From NCBI GenBank assembly GCA_030549205.1, contig JAUKTV010000017.1, positions 558,001 through 622,000 of the forward strand: DNA of 64,000 nucleotides, in the 5' to 3' direction. The notes below the pieces were generated by a model. That model was not told where the DNA came from and ran no database searches. It was given only the letters and a program-made list of their open reading frames with translations. Both the position numbers and the translations under genes were made by a program. Source of the stretch: Apiosordaria backusii. Lineage: Eukaryota; Ascomycota; Sordariomycetes; Sordariales; Lasiosphaeriaceae. Shown here piece by piece: positions 11,566 to 22,309 of this stretch (position 1 is the stretch's first letter; each line of letters opens with the position of its first letter).

Positions 11566-12657
11566 TCATTCCTCCCCAGACGACGAAGATCCAGTAGGCT
11601 GCCCCAAAAGGTGCCTGACAGTCTCTTTGTTCATCAACCGTACATCTTTGTCGGCATCGGGTGACGTTTGTGCCAAATGATGCACATAATCTGTTAGAAA
11701 CTCTGGATGTTTTTGCATCATGGGGATCACCCTTGCCCTGTGCTCTTCGATTCTTGCAAACCTCATCAACAGATGACACAGCTTCCTGTGAAGCAAGCGT
11801 TTTTCGCCTGAGACGGGCGGCAGGGTAGAGTAAAGCGGATCGATGATAGTAACGAGTATCTTTCCAAGCCAATCAACAAACCCCCAGGAGTATTTTACGT
11901 TTGGTGGGTTTCCATTCTGTGGCGTGGAGAATAAGGAGCCGTAATCAAGAAATTGGGCTGCGGCGTAAATACAAAGCTTGGATATACCATAGCGATCTCC
12001 TAAGAGATACATCTGCAGTGAGATCCACAACCCCTCCCTGATCCTCTCCGGAGAAAATGAACTGTCACGAAAGCCCCAGCTAGTGACACGCTCGCTGATA
12101 GTAGGACTGTCGAAAGTGGCGGGCACAATACTTTCATCTAAGCCATGACATAATTGGTCTTTGGTCAGGAGTGTGGAGCACTTGTTGCAGTTTGCGTCCA
12201 AGTCCTCTCCAACGTGGTCCCACTGAGGCTTGCTGGTGTAACAGTAGCCAGAATATTGCCCAGTATAGATGAACTCTAACAGACGGTCTATCATCCAAGG
12301 TGCATGAACCGAGAGATTTATCGTGTTGTCATGCGCTTCCTGATCAGGGATCACGTCAGTGAACTCAGTCATCCCGCTCATCTCCGGACAACCTGCCTTC
12401 CAATTCCCGTCGAGGGCTTTCTCAAAGAACCGACAAGAGGTACAAACAATTGCCCGGTGAACATTCCATGTTCGGTCACCACAGATGATGGTCATGTCCG
12501 CGAACCTATTATTCGGCACCAGGAGTTCCTCCACCCTCGACAGAACCCAATCATCAATATCTGTTGCCATGTCGTAGTCTTCGAGGTCACACATCCCCCA
12601 GCGGTAGTTGCGTGCTGTACAGCTGCAAAAGTCCTGTCGCGTGTTAGAATCTTCCAT
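11566..12657 (-). CDS. BTB/POZ domain protein
   Basis: A single frame of 363 residues. The BTB fold is visible from about residue 45 to 135: FADMTIICGDRTWNVHRAIV, then a strand-helix unit ending in ALDGNWK, then the helix WMIDRLLEFIYTGQYSGYC. BTB domains mediate dimerisation and often recruit cullin-3 ubiquitin ligases. After the BTB is a C-terminal helical region seen in many fungal BTB proteins (WISLQMYLLGDRYGISKLC, later HRKLCHLLMRFARIEEHR and MQKHPEFLTDYVHH). A Cys-rich loop (CNKCSTLL) lies near residue 163. The start could instead be a downstream Met (MCDLEDYD or MATDIDDW). A decayed relative lies at 14510-15167. Confidence 0.8.
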   Translation of the reverse strand: MEDSNTRQDFCSCTARNYRWGMCDLEDYDMATDIDDWVLSRVEELLVPNNRFADMTIICGDRTWNVHRAIVCTSCRFFEKALDGNWKAGCPEMSGMTEFTDVIPDQEAHDNTINLSVHAPWMIDRLLEFIYTGQYSGYCYTSKPQWDHVGEDLDANCNKCSTLLTKDQLCHGLDESIVPATFDSPTISERVTSWGFRDSSFSPERIREGLWISLQMYLLGDRYGISKLCIYAAAQFLDYGSLFSTPQNGNPPNVKYSWGFVDWLGKILVTIIDPLYSTLPPVSGEKRLLHRKLCHLLMRFARIEEHRARVIPMMQKHPEFLTDYVHHLAQTSPDADKDVRLMNKETVRHLLGQPTGSSSSGEE

Positions 12658-13461
12658 GCTTTCGATGATATTTCTTGTTCCCTCTCAAAAGCAAGAAAAA
12701 AGTCTTTAGCACTAGCACTATCAAACAGCATTCTGCCAGCTTGAGATACCTAGAGGGAGGGTCTCATCGTCATTTCTCAGGATAGACTTTTCCCCAATTG
12801 ATTTGGTGCCTACTTGTATCCCCTCTAGTCTGACAGCCTTTTAATGACAAGCGTAACTCAAAGGCTGTTCGCTCAAACATGCTTGCATCCAGAACGCAAC
12901 GCTTCATCAGCTTTTGTTGTCAGCAAACATGACAACATTGATCACGCTGATGTCAATCAGCAACTGCATAAACAAACCTGACTATACCTGGATCAATCAA
13001 TGAGTTAACGCAGTATGGCATACAACGAAGCAAACCATCTTACACAGGAAAGGGGGAACGGATCTGGAGATATTGAAGCCAGGCATTGAGATTGTGTGAA
13101 GCGGCCATCCTACTACGTCGTGGATAAGAAGAATATCTTATTAATCTGAAGCCGAAAAAGAAGAACAAAGCAAACAGATGCAGCAACTGCAGAGACCTCA
13201 GTAAAAGTCCACCCCAAGCCCTCGCATTTGTTGCAGCACTCCTTAGTTGTTGGGAGTGCGCCATGACAACTCGCTCTTTCGCATAACACCAGGTATCATT
13301 CGTGACACGAGTACCACTTCACTGAACATATAACTATAGACATCAGCCGCCTCGCCAAGTGGACTGGAGAGATCGGAAACCCGATATCAGATTGGATTTC
13401 GCCTCAAATATTTGTAAAGGCCTGTAGTACAGAAAGTGAGTTGTGCTCAACACAAGCCATT
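12658..13461. other. AT-richer spacer, no gene seen
   Basis: It holds only short frames. One 74-codon minus-strand frame at 13040-13264 has a hydrophobic stretch (LLHLFALFFFFGF) but no other support. Confidence 0.4.
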
Positions 13462-14172
13462 CTAGAACAAGGACGTTTTATGAGTCCTTTGCCAGTGATC
13501 CAAATCAAAAGCCCCATCTGCCAGCTCGGCGCTTTTTGGATCTTTGGCCCACTTGAAGACTAAGCCCTTGACGAGCTCGTCCTCGCCCAGGTGGATGCGG
13601 CAGTCAGCAACCTCGTATGCCGACGTCTCATACCGCTGAAGCCGGAGGCATTGAGCCATGGTGTTGGCTTGCCATGCTTTGCCACTGATGCGGCCTTGGG
13701 CGCCCTCGTTGGGCAGAAGAGTTGGGTATATGCCATTCCACATCTTCATTTCAAAGCCCTCGATCCATGCATCCTGCAGCTGTGGTAAATTGCCCAGCAT
13801 TGCCACTACCATTAGTACTTCGGGATCCATCAAGGTTCCGTACAGGAAGAAAGTGCATGGTTCGAAATCTTGGTCGTCTTGCGGCTCCTCTACAGAGGCT
13901 TTCGGCTGTTCCTGAGGCAGGTACTCTGGTTCGTCGTACACGGGAATCAGGCCCGAGTTCATAGCTTCGACCAACTTTCTTTTGTCTTCTAACCTTCGCT
14001 GCCTCTCCGTCAAAGGACGTTCATCCAGAGGCACCTCTGATGTCGTTAATGCTGCTGCTTGCCGGCGCTACCTCAAAGCGGAAGAGAGCTCACCTTGTAC
14101 AGCAGAGAGCGGCGCCGAAGTCTCGGCGGCATTCTCGGTGCTCTTCTGATCAGCGACGTCCGTGTCAGTCAT
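13462..14172 (-). CDS. AIG2/gamma-glutamylcyclotransferase-like protein
   Basis: Exons run from 14172 to 14094 and from 14036 to 13462, with a 57-base intron (GTGAGC...TCAG); the spliced protein has 217 residues. The upstream exon is needed because the long second-exon frame has no ATG at its start. The fold signature FLYGTLMDPEVL lies near residue 90, followed by a long insertion-tolerant segment and the RYETSAYEV motif holding the likely catalytic Glu of the GGCT-like barrel. Family members release 5-oxoproline from gamma-glutamyl compounds; for AIG2-like fungal members the substrate is unknown. The first 80 residues are charged and probably disordered. Probably cytosolic. Confidence 0.8.
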
Positions 14173-14509
14173 GTTGACGCAGTTTCGATAACGCGTGGTC
14201 TTGGTGATTCGCTATCCTCGAAGGCTTTGAAGGCAGCAAAATTGTCGAATTCGTGTCTGCAAACGAAAGAAACTTGACAAGGCGGGAAAGCGCGCCTCAA
14301 AGACAACATAAATGCGTTGGCTACGTCCTGTGTGGGGCTGAGTTAAGCATGTAGGTAAGCGCCGGCAGCTACCCCGCCCCTGGCTGGTCAAAGGGTTGTG
14401 GGGGTTGTCCTCTTCAAACTGACGGACTGCACCAAGTGCTTGACCGAGATCATGCTGTTTGCCTTCGGGTGACGATTGCGGCTCAGATGGGTTGTCCTCA
14501 TCACCGCAG
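14173..14509. other. Spacer between GGCT-like gene and BTB remnant
   Basis: No gene is visible. It includes the presumed promoter of the GGCT-like gene (minus strand). Confidence 0.4.
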
Positions 14510-15167
14510 TACTTTTACCTCACGGCTTACAAAGCCATTGTGTACCCGCAAACTCAAGTCTTTACTGCTGCGTTGGATGCCTCGAGTTTACACTACGACT
14601 CAGCAGACCATCATGCTTGTACACCGCTTAAATAAACCATAGATGCTTCTACCATTTCGAGCGGTGCTCTACCGTGGTGGATACGACGGACTCCTCTATG
14701 ACTTCTTTGCCCAGTCCCGGGAGCATCCTCTTACCCAATTGACGGCAGAGATTGAAATGGAAGACGACTGACCCTGACCGTTGGGGGGCTTTGAGGTTAA
14801 CGGAGTAATATCCAAAGACATAAAATTTCAGCTATGGTTTCATTTACAAATGAATCTCGTTGGCCAAAGGTACAAAATCGCTTCTTTGTGTCAGTATACC
14901 CAAAGAGAGTTTTTCAAGCTAGCCGCGGTTTCTGGAAGTCAAGACGTCTCCTTCGGGCCTATGACTGACTTCTTCTACCTTAATCTACCTCCTAGCTCTG
15001 AGGACTGGCCAACGGAGGGCAGGACAATGCGTGTAACATTGTGTCATTTGATGATACACAGGTCTTCGGTGGACAATGTGAAGCACAAGTGCAAGTTCGT
15101 GATGAAGCATCCACTATTTTTGGAGGATTTCTTAAATCATGAGACGATGTTCATACGGCGCAATTAG
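14510..15167 (+). pseudogene. Decayed BTB/POZ paralogue
   Basis: Three fragments in different frames line up with the intact BTB protein at 11566-12657. From 14510, YLTAYKAIVYPQTQVFTAAL matches its WNVHRAIV...ALDG strand-helix unit. From 14649, LPFRAVLYRGGYDGLL matches its LLEFIYTGQYSG helix, in another frame. From 14781, LWFHLQMNLVGQRYKIASLC and later RVTLCHLMIHRS and VMKHPLFLEDFL match its C-terminal helices. Frame changes and stops (for instance near 14635 and 14770) separate them. The first BTB strand is missing. The copy is in the opposite orientation to the intact gene. This is an old duplicate no longer encoding one protein; the 128-codon last frame could still be transcribed. Confidence 0.75.
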
Positions 15168-15214
15168 AAGGGGCAGCTTGTGAAGTCGAAGCACTAGTAG
15201 ACTCAGCCAGGACC

Positions 15215-15370
15215 CGCCTTGCGTTACCTAATCTATAATAATTCTTAAATCTATCTTCTCGTACATACGTTCTCCAAGGACCTACTGACTATCTTTTCAA
15301 ACTAACCGACTATCTTTTAAAGCCTATCGACTATTTTATCTTCTCGTACGTACTCCAAAGGCTTCGAGGC
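15215..15370 (+). repeat. Degenerate short direct repeats
   Basis: An AT-rich stretch with two copies of a unit reading roughly atcttctcgtac followed by ctccaaagg (near 15256 and 15340) and three copies of a gactat-type motif followed by tttt (near 15288, 15310 and 15328). The copies diverge, so this is an old repeat or remnant. Confidence 0.5.
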
Positions 15371-15676
15371 CAAGGTACGTTGTCTGGTCCAGTAAAGCCC
15401 AACAACTATGAGCATCTGAAGTGCATGTAAAAGTTATGTATTTTGTCTTTTAATTCAGGGGTAGCAAAACAAACCCCTGAGGCCCTGAATGATGCGGATC
15501 CCTAACCAAAGATAACTTTGGGAAGCAAGGGTGACGATGTAAAAGGATTCCAGATCGGGATTAGTGCACGTCTTTCCGTTTGTTCATGACACGACCGCGA
15601 CAAAAGACGCGTCACAGCTTGTGATCCTCCTCCCAACGAACATGAAGGCAAGGGGACTACTCAACTGAACTTCGAC
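15371..15676. other. Upstream region of the tandem-duplicated gene, copy 1
   Basis: This holds the promoter of copy 1. Part of it (about 15465-15590) resembles the sequence upstream of copy 2 (about 16660-16770): both share aaacaaacccct followed by similar spacing to ggatgacgatgt-type and ttagtgc motifs. No gene here. Confidence 0.45.
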
Positions 15677-16512
15677 ATGTCCACCATGGAGAGCCGCAAG
15701 AGATCCCATAGCACCCTGGAGAACGATGCACTGGCACGTCGAATTCTGGGTAGCGGGTTCAACCCCAACGCCAAACTGTGTCAAAACACTCTTGGAAACC
15801 CCTGGAAACAAGAACCCAACCACCCAGACCCTCGAGGAAGCACAGGAAGAAATTGCGTTGCTCAAATCCCACCTCAACAGCGCCCTCGTGTTGATAGAGC
15901 AAAACAATCTTTTCAAAGGGTATGTGGACCCTGCCAGCACAACTGTTGCTGTTGGTCTTCAGTCGCTGAAAGCTGATGTTGTTTGCAGATACGACCGGCT
16001 CATTGAGAGATCTCCTTAAGCTTCGCATTGGCTCCGGCGATCTTGCGGATAAAATCAGGATTAAAATGAGGCGTGCCTACCTGAGAGTCCACAAAACGCT
16101 GAACAAAGAGCGCAGAATGGACGTGACCAGCGACGATCTCAGTTGGAAAATGCAAGAATTTCTCGAACCGATCAGAGAAGTCGTCGCATTTGACGATAAA
16201 CAAGGGCTTGCCATGGCCGAATACATTTTGGACGAACTCAGGACAAATTCATTTGACACCGAGTTTCCCGGCCTTGGGGACAGGGCTCCCGATGGCAAGG
16301 CGGACAAATTGCTTGCCTTCGTCATTCGAAGATGCGACGAGATGGGCATGACAGGTGGGTGGGAGAGAAAATTGGAACTCTTGGAATATGAGACGGAAGA
16401 AACATCTCGGTGCGGCATCGACCCTTGGTACCAGGTACCCAGAGACAAAGAGGACGCTTTTGGAGCTTCTGGGGAAAGAAGAACCTGTAGCGCCAGACGC
16501 AGAATGATTTGA
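15677..16512 (+). pseudogene. Tandem coiled-coil gene, copy 1, frameshifted
   Basis: Compared with copy 2 (16796-17553), copy 1 keeps all parts in three frames. The start SRKRSHSTLENDA is in the frame of the ATG at 15677. The coiled-coil segment VKTLLE and EEIALLKSHLNSALVLIEQN is in another, so a frameshift lies between about 15720 and 15770. After the intron region (about 15920-15969, ending tttgcag) the body TTGSLRDLLKLRIGSG through the end at 16512 is in the third, because the donor side carries an extra G (aaagggtatg). The C-terminal body contains SDDLSWKMQEFLEPIREVV, GLGDRAPDGKADKLLAFV and DPWYQVPRDKED. Family unknown. A spliced product from this copy would be truncated. Confidence 0.7.
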
Positions 16513-16795
16513 ATCAGCTTTCATTGGGTATGTAAAAGAAGTAAAAGAGTGTACGAGCATTGGCACAATAGCAAAGCTCGAACCTAACCGGCCTTCATGA
16601 GCGGGCACTGATGCATTTGAACATTTCGTGTCAATGTTACTTCCAAGTCCACGGGTTCCAAAACAAACCCCTAAACCTCTGGATCATGTGACCTAGGGTG
16701 ATCTCCCGTGGAAATAAGGATGACGATGTTAATTAGTTCCGAACTCGGTTTAGTGCCTCATTTGTCCGACGAACTTGATTCAGTTAAACTTCAAA

Positions 16796-17400
16796 ATGCC
16801 CGCCAGTCGAAAGAGATCCAGCACAGCCCTGCAGAGCGATGCAGGCCAAAATGGCACCGCTGCCAAACGTGTGAAGGTTCTTCTTGAAAACGACGAAGAA
16901 AAGCAAACCATCAAGCAAGCTCGAGAGGAGATTGCGTTGTTAAAGTCCCACTTAAAGGATTCTCTTGACTTTATCGAAAAGAAGAACTTGCACAATGGTT
17001 CGTATTGCTCATTCAACTGTCCAGAAGACAAGGCTGACCACTTCACGCGGCAGAGACCTCCGGCTCCCTAAACGAGCTTCTCAGATTGCGCATGGGCTCT
17101 GTTCGCCTCGGGAACGCTTTGATGATCAGGATGACGAACACGCATGGGAAAATCTATGACCGGCTCGACTTTGCAAAGGCGAGCTTGACTTCCGACGACC
17201 TCAGTTGGGCCATGCCCAAGTTCATTCCAGCGATAAGAGAACTCTCTGAGTTTGGTGACAAAGGTTGCATTGGCGTAGCGTACAAGCTCCTAGTAAAATG
17301 TCGAGACTACTCATGGACTACTGAGATCTGTGGCTATGGCGATAGGGCGCCTGACAATGTCCCGGACAATCTCCTTGCCTCATTGGTTCCAAAATACTAG
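16796..17400 (+). CDS. Tandem coiled-coil gene, copy 2, with early stop
   Basis: Exons 16796-16997 and 17054-17400 (56-base intron, donor gttcgt, acceptor ggcag) give 182 residues. The N-terminus is basic (SRKRSS, later AKRVKV), then a coiled coil (EEIALLKSHLKDSLDFIEKK), then a helical body (SLNELLRLRMGS, LTSDDLSWAMPKFIPAIREL, GYGDRAPDNVPDNLLA). The frame ends at TAG (17398-17400), but the same frame continues to 17553 with WRRELATLEKETDDAYEWAS and KPWYPETKKA, which align with the C-terminus of copy 1. So copy 2 has lost about 50 residues through an in-frame stop. It may still make a shortened protein. The family is not known to me; the basic start hints at a nuclear role but no more. Confidence 0.55.
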
Positions 17401-17828
17401 GTACGCAGAAGGAAGACCGACATGTCCTTCTGGCGCCGTGAGCTAGCTACATTGGAGAAAGAAACGGACGACGCCTACGAGTGGGCGAGCAAGCCTTGGT
17501 ATCCCGAGACGAAGAAGGCAATGTCAGAGATTCTTGAGAAAGAGGGGTGTTGAGTTTCAAAGACATGGCCGGGTCAGTTTAGACTGGGCATCAAATACTC
17601 CTATAATTAATTGATGCGACCTCAACGGTCAAATCTGACTCAGATTTCAACTGACCTCGTAAAAAGCAACCACTAGTAGAGCGTAAAGACCCAACAACAC
17701 GCACCACAACCTGCAGGGTAAACCATAAACGATAAATGCAACCACTTGGACAATACCGAACAAGATCAAGACACGGCCCCCAGCTTCACTCTCGATTACT
17801 CAACACCGCTCTCTCACCTCACCCTCCA

Positions 17829-18836
17829 TCACCTCACAGTAATCCGTACATTACAAACAATCCCAAACCCCGTCCGACTCTCCCATACCCCAAAATCATT
17901 CTCCTTCCTAAACGTAATCTCCCTCGCCCTAACCGTCATCTTGACCGCATCTTCATTCTCCCCCATCCCCGGCGTCGATGGCGTCGTCGGACTAGACGCA
18001 CTACTACTCGACGCCCTCTCCTTGCTCTTCGACGACGAACCCCACCCCTTCCAAAGACTCTTCTCCGCCTTCCTCTCCACCACCGTAGCCTGGACGTGTT
18101 TCCTCTCCAAATTCGGCTCCGGCCTCAAATACGTCGCCAACCTCCTCGCCATCCCCTCGTCTTTGAACCATAACCACTGCGAGGTATCACCGTTCCCTAT
18201 CCCATCCGTATCTGAGCATTCGAAACGACCCCATTCGTCGAACTCGGGTTTGTTTTCGTCAGGGCTGTCACCGTCGTCATTGTCTTCTTCCCGATTCCCA
18301 TATGATGGCAGCCCCGACTTTTCTCCCCGCCCAGTCTGTGGAGTTGTGGCTGACGAACCAGTGTGCTGACTTAGCAACTTCCCCATATTGGTCTTGACAA
18401 TTTTGACTACCTCGCCTTGCTTCCTTCTTTCCGCGGCACCAGTCATCACCCACCCTTTGGGGACGGCAGGTTCGGGCACGAGGACCAGCTCGGCGGTGTT
18501 GGAGGGGTGGTTGCCGAGGTTGGAGAGAAACTTCTCGATGTGGGGGACGAGCGCGGTGATGATGTCTAGCTCGCGAGAGGCTTGCTCTGTTGCGCGGGCT
18601 TGTTGGGCTCTGTAGAGACGGCCTGGGAGGGTGCGGAGGTGGTTGGTTAGGGGCGACGTCAGGGGGTTTATAAGCGAGGGTGGTAAGAGGATGTTGCTGT
18701 TGTTGTTGGCAGTGTTGGAGCTAGAACTGGGGCCGGCATGGCTGCTGGTGAAGCTGCTGCCGGTGTGAGTGGTGGTGATGGCTTCGGTGTAAGTTGGGGG
18801 CAGGTCGCCGTCGTCGATGCCGTCAAGGTAGGACAT
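17829..18836 (-). CDS. Unknown protein with N-terminal PPxY motif
   Basis: A single frame of 335 residues; ATG at 18836 in good context (gcgaagATG). The N-terminus MSYLDGIDDGDLPPTYTEA contains PPTY, a PPxY-type ligand for WW domains of Nedd4/Rsp5 ubiquitin ligases and their adaptors. A Ser/Thr/Asn-rich low-complexity stretch follows to about residue 50. A folded-looking helical part covers about residues 60-150 (LYRAQQARATEQASRELDII, then IEKFLSNLGNHPS). An acidic, Ser-rich linker runs to about 200, and the end (VKMTVRAREITFRKENDFG) looks like beta strands. No membrane span. Family not recognised; a role linked to ubiquitin sorting is only inferred from the motif. Confidence 0.75.
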   Translation of the reverse strand: MSYLDGIDDGDLPPTYTEAITTTHTGSSFTSSHAGPSSSSNTANNNSNILLPPSLINPLTSPLTNHLRTLPGRLYRAQQARATEQASRELDIITALVPHIEKFLSNLGNHPSNTAELVLVPEPAVPKGWVMTGAAERRKQGEVVKIVKTNMGKLLSQHTGSSATTPQTGRGEKSGLPSYGNREEDNDDGDSPDENKPEFDEWGRFECSDTDGIGNGDTSQWLWFKDEGMARRLATYLRPEPNLERKHVQATVVERKAEKSLWKGWGSSSKSKERASSSSASSPTTPSTPGMGENEDAVKMTVRAREITFRKENDFGVWESRTGFGIVCNVRITVR

Positions 18837-20598
18837 CTTCGCGTGTGCGGTGAGAAGCTGGGTACTGGATCCCGTGTCAAAAGTCCGAGCGTGCGATTCG
18901 TGTGTCAGTTCGTGAGTGGTGGGTTACAGTGAATGATGGAGAAGAAAAAAAGTTCTCAAAGTTTAATGCCGAGCCACCATAGAAACGTTGAGTGAGGGGA
19001 TTTGAGGGAGGTCAAATGCGGTAGCTCGTATCCCCGCAACGTGGGGCAACCGGCGTTACAACTTGCGGCAGCGGAAATATCGGCGTCCTCCTCTTCTATG
19101 TAAGCGGAATTCAGTGCGAGAACGCCTCTTGAAGGGGTTTGAGATGTAATTTCCACGGAGGAGCCGCTGAGCCTTGCTGGTAATCTTTCTCGTTTCAATG
19201 GAAGAATGTGCCCTGGCGATGATGGCTTTGAGGACAATGTGATAGGGAAGTGTTGAACCCCGCCCAAACAAACGAGAATCAATGACGGCGGCCTGTGTGT
19301 GGGGACGGGTGTGGCTGAGTTATACTTCCTAATCGTTGGTGGAAGAAGCGCCTTGCAGGTTCCTGTGTGTGGGCCGGGGTATCTCGGGGCTCAACCGCAG
19401 CCTGAGCGCCTGACTGTCACCTTATCATTTCCTCTCACATGATATCAAAGCCAACGTCTATCAGTTCTGTGGCGACGTTGATCAAAGAGAGAGCTGTCAC
19501 CGATGTTTTGGTGAAGCATGGACCCCGTAATACGGACAAATACAGAAGGAAGCGGCTTGGCATGCGAACATCATGGCATGCCTGCAGGGTTCCACGAACT
19601 TGCTTGTCCTGTTTGATGTCCGACAATTGCGGCTGACCTGAAGTGTTTGGAAACAGTCGGTCGGGGATCGGGCCCTCTAGATTGGCGATTCGGTCCCTGG
19701 ACTGTGCTCGGTCAAAATGCCATGAAGTAAAAGTATCCATAAGGTCAGATACCGAGACATCTTCTGGGTATTCCGAAGCGAGCGTCAAGCACGTTGTGCT
19801 GTCGCGCAACTGGAGTGGTACAGCGCTATGTTCCAGCGCATATGCCAGTCCCGATGTGGTATGTAGTGCTACGCCGCATTTCCCCAGAGCATCCACACAC
19901 AGCGCTTGGAATTATTCCAGAAACATCAACCGCCAAACAATCTTCACAACAGCGCTGCTTTGTTTTGTTATCCGTTACACCGCGTCGCAGGTATTACCGA
20001 GCTTTTTTCCGGTTAGCCCCTGCCAGATTCCACAACCTGATAGTGGAAACGAGTTTGTTTGGGCAGAAAACCCCCTCTTTTTCAGTAGCCAGAGCACAGC
20101 CACATCCATTGATATGGTGAACTGAACCAGACCCTCCAAGGCAGAATGGTGCTAACCGCTTTGTGGCAACCCCACAGCCGTGTTAGCCGGTGCCATGTCA
20201 GATGATCCACGGGGTTATTGATTGAGCCCCCTGTCGCAGGGCAGCATGCACAAGGCTGTGTGTACTTGGCGGGCGCCGTTGATTGTCTGGTTCCTATCAC
20301 CATGATGGTATTTAAGAGCAGGCTGACCCCCAATTTCCAAAGACGGCATATTCCCATTATCCTCTATCATCTGCGTGAAGTTACCAGCCGCCATCCATCA
20401 ACACCAGTTGGCGTGGCGCACACAAACATCTCTCCAGTATCAACGTGACCACTCCTTTCTCAAACCCTCGCAAACCTTATCCACGCTCTCGACCAGAGAG
20501 CACACATAAATAACTGACCTGACGAGTCTTCACTTTTTCGCAAACTTTTCCCAAACCACCTAACCAACCCAACTCACCACCGACACCAACCCGTCAAG
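18837..20598. other. Intergenic region, flotillin promoter at its right end
   Basis: No supported gene. Overlapping frames of about 150-160 codons exist on both strands at 19435-20125 but neither has a domain or clear splice pattern. The last 150 bases before the flotillin ATG are pyrimidine- and CAAC-rich, with an AT-rich ATAAATAA element near 20506 that could act as a TATA box. Confidence 0.45.
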
Positions 20599-22309
20599 AT
20601 GGCCTCCTACAGAATTGCTGCTCCCGATGAGTATCTTGCCATCACTGGCATGGGAGTCAAGAATGGTATTTTGCCTATCTCATCAATCTTTTCAAGATCA
20701 CTCACTAACATGGACCCCCAGTCAAAATCACAAAGGCGGCCTGGGTATGGCCCTTCCAGCGCTGCATGCGCTTCAGCGTCCAGCCCCACGACTACGCCAT
20801 GAACCTCCAAGCCATGACCAAGGAAAAGCTCCAGTTCCTCCTCCCCGTTGTCTTCACCGTCGGCCCCGACGTCAACCAGCGCGGCGCCAACAAGAAATCC
20901 AAGTCTGACTCCCCCGCCGCCGCCGTTACTGGCGCAGGCAGCGGTGGCTCTGCTGTTGAAGACGACGATGATGGGGTGTACGACTACGACAATCATGGGC
21001 ATATCGCCGGCCGCGAGGACCAAGGCGACTCCCTCATGAAGTACGCCATGCTCTTGGCTGATTCTGGCGCGAAAAAGGACAACACCAAGGATTTCCTCGA
21101 GAACATCGTCAAGGGTATCATCGAGGGTGAGACGCGTGTGTTGGTGTCGAGCATGACGATGGAGGAGATTTTCACCGAGAGGGAGGTGTTCAAGAGGAGA
21201 ATTTTCCGCAACATTAAGAGTGAGCTGGATCAGTTTGGGTTGAAGATTTACAATGCCAATGTTAAGGAGCTGAAGGACGCGCCGAACTCGATTTACTTTG
21301 AGAGTTTGAGCAGGAAGGCGCATGAGGGTGCTACTAATCAGGGTAAGTTCCTCCCCATCTTCTCCTTGATTCTCAAGACGCTGACAGAAATATCACAGCC
21401 CGTATCGACGTCGCCGAGGCCCAGCTGAAGGGTAACGTCGGAGAAGCCAAGCGCAAGGGCGAGCAAGAGCGCGAAATCTCCAAGATTCAAGCCGAGACCG
21501 CCGTCGCCAAGACCCAGCGCGACATTGAGCGCGCCTCTGCCGAGGCCGTCCTCGACACCCGCAAGGCCGAGCTCAACCGCGACGTCGAGATCTCCCGCGT
21601 GGCCGCCAAGCGCAACATTGAAGCCCAGGACGAGGAGCTGAAGCGCGAGGTCCAGATCAAGCGCGCCGCGGCTGAGCTCCAGCGTCTCCGCGCCACCGAG
21701 GTCGTCAAGGCCACCATTGAGCGTGAGGCCAAACAGCAGGCTGCCGATGCTCATGCCTACGAGATCGAGGCCGATGCCAAGGCTCAGTTTGAGAAGGCGA
21801 AGCAGCTTGCCGAGGGTAGCGCGTACAAGGTCAAGGTTGACACTGAAGCGGCGGCTTACCAGACCAGGCAGAACGCCGAGGCGTGGACTGATGCCGCGGT
21901 GAGGAAGGCGGAGGGTAGGCTGGCGAGCGATGTCAAGACCGCGGAGGGTATGATGGCCATGGCGGAGGCGTATGCCAAGATGAGCCAGGCGTTTGGTGGT
22001 CCGCAGGGCTTGCTGCAGTACATGATGATTGAGAAGGGGACGTATGTCGAGCTGGCCAAGGCTAATGCCGAGGCTGTTCGCGGCATGGCGCCCAAGATCA
22101 GCATCTGGAATACTGGTGCTGAGGCTGGTGGTGAGGGGAGTGCCAATGGCACGGCGGCGATGAGAAACATCTACCAGATGCTGCCGCCTCTCATGACGAC
22201 TATCAATGAGCAGACTGGTATCACTCTGCCGGAGTGGCAGTTTGGGAAGATGGCTGCTCAGACTGGGGAGGTGCAGAAGGCTATGGGCCAGACTAATGGC
22301 AAGGCCTAA
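20599..22309 (+). CDS. floA: Flotillin (SPFH-domain membrane scaffold)
   Basis: Exons 20599-20665, 20722-21342 and 21399-22309 give 532 residues. Flotillins line the inner face of the plasma membrane and organise sterol-rich domains; in fungi they cluster near hyphal tips. The N-terminus (MASYRIAAPDEYLAITGMGV) and the PFQRCMRFSVQPHDYAMNLQ segment are the start of the SPFH domain. A long Ala/Glu/Lys coiled coil follows from about residue 230 to 400 (AEAQLKGNVGEAKRKGEQ and AKTQRDIERASAEAVL), then the conserved tail region YMMIEKGTYVELAKANAEAV. An acidic, Gly/Ala-rich insert (KKSKSDSPAAAV to EDDDDGVYDYDN) splits the SPFH domain near residues 70-120. No signal peptide, as expected. Both introns are 56 bases. 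Confidence 0.93.

Noticed and set aside
19435..20125. Overlapping frames of 153 and 160 codons
   Set aside because: They lie on opposite strands of the same DNA with no domain, signal peptide or splice signals to favour either.
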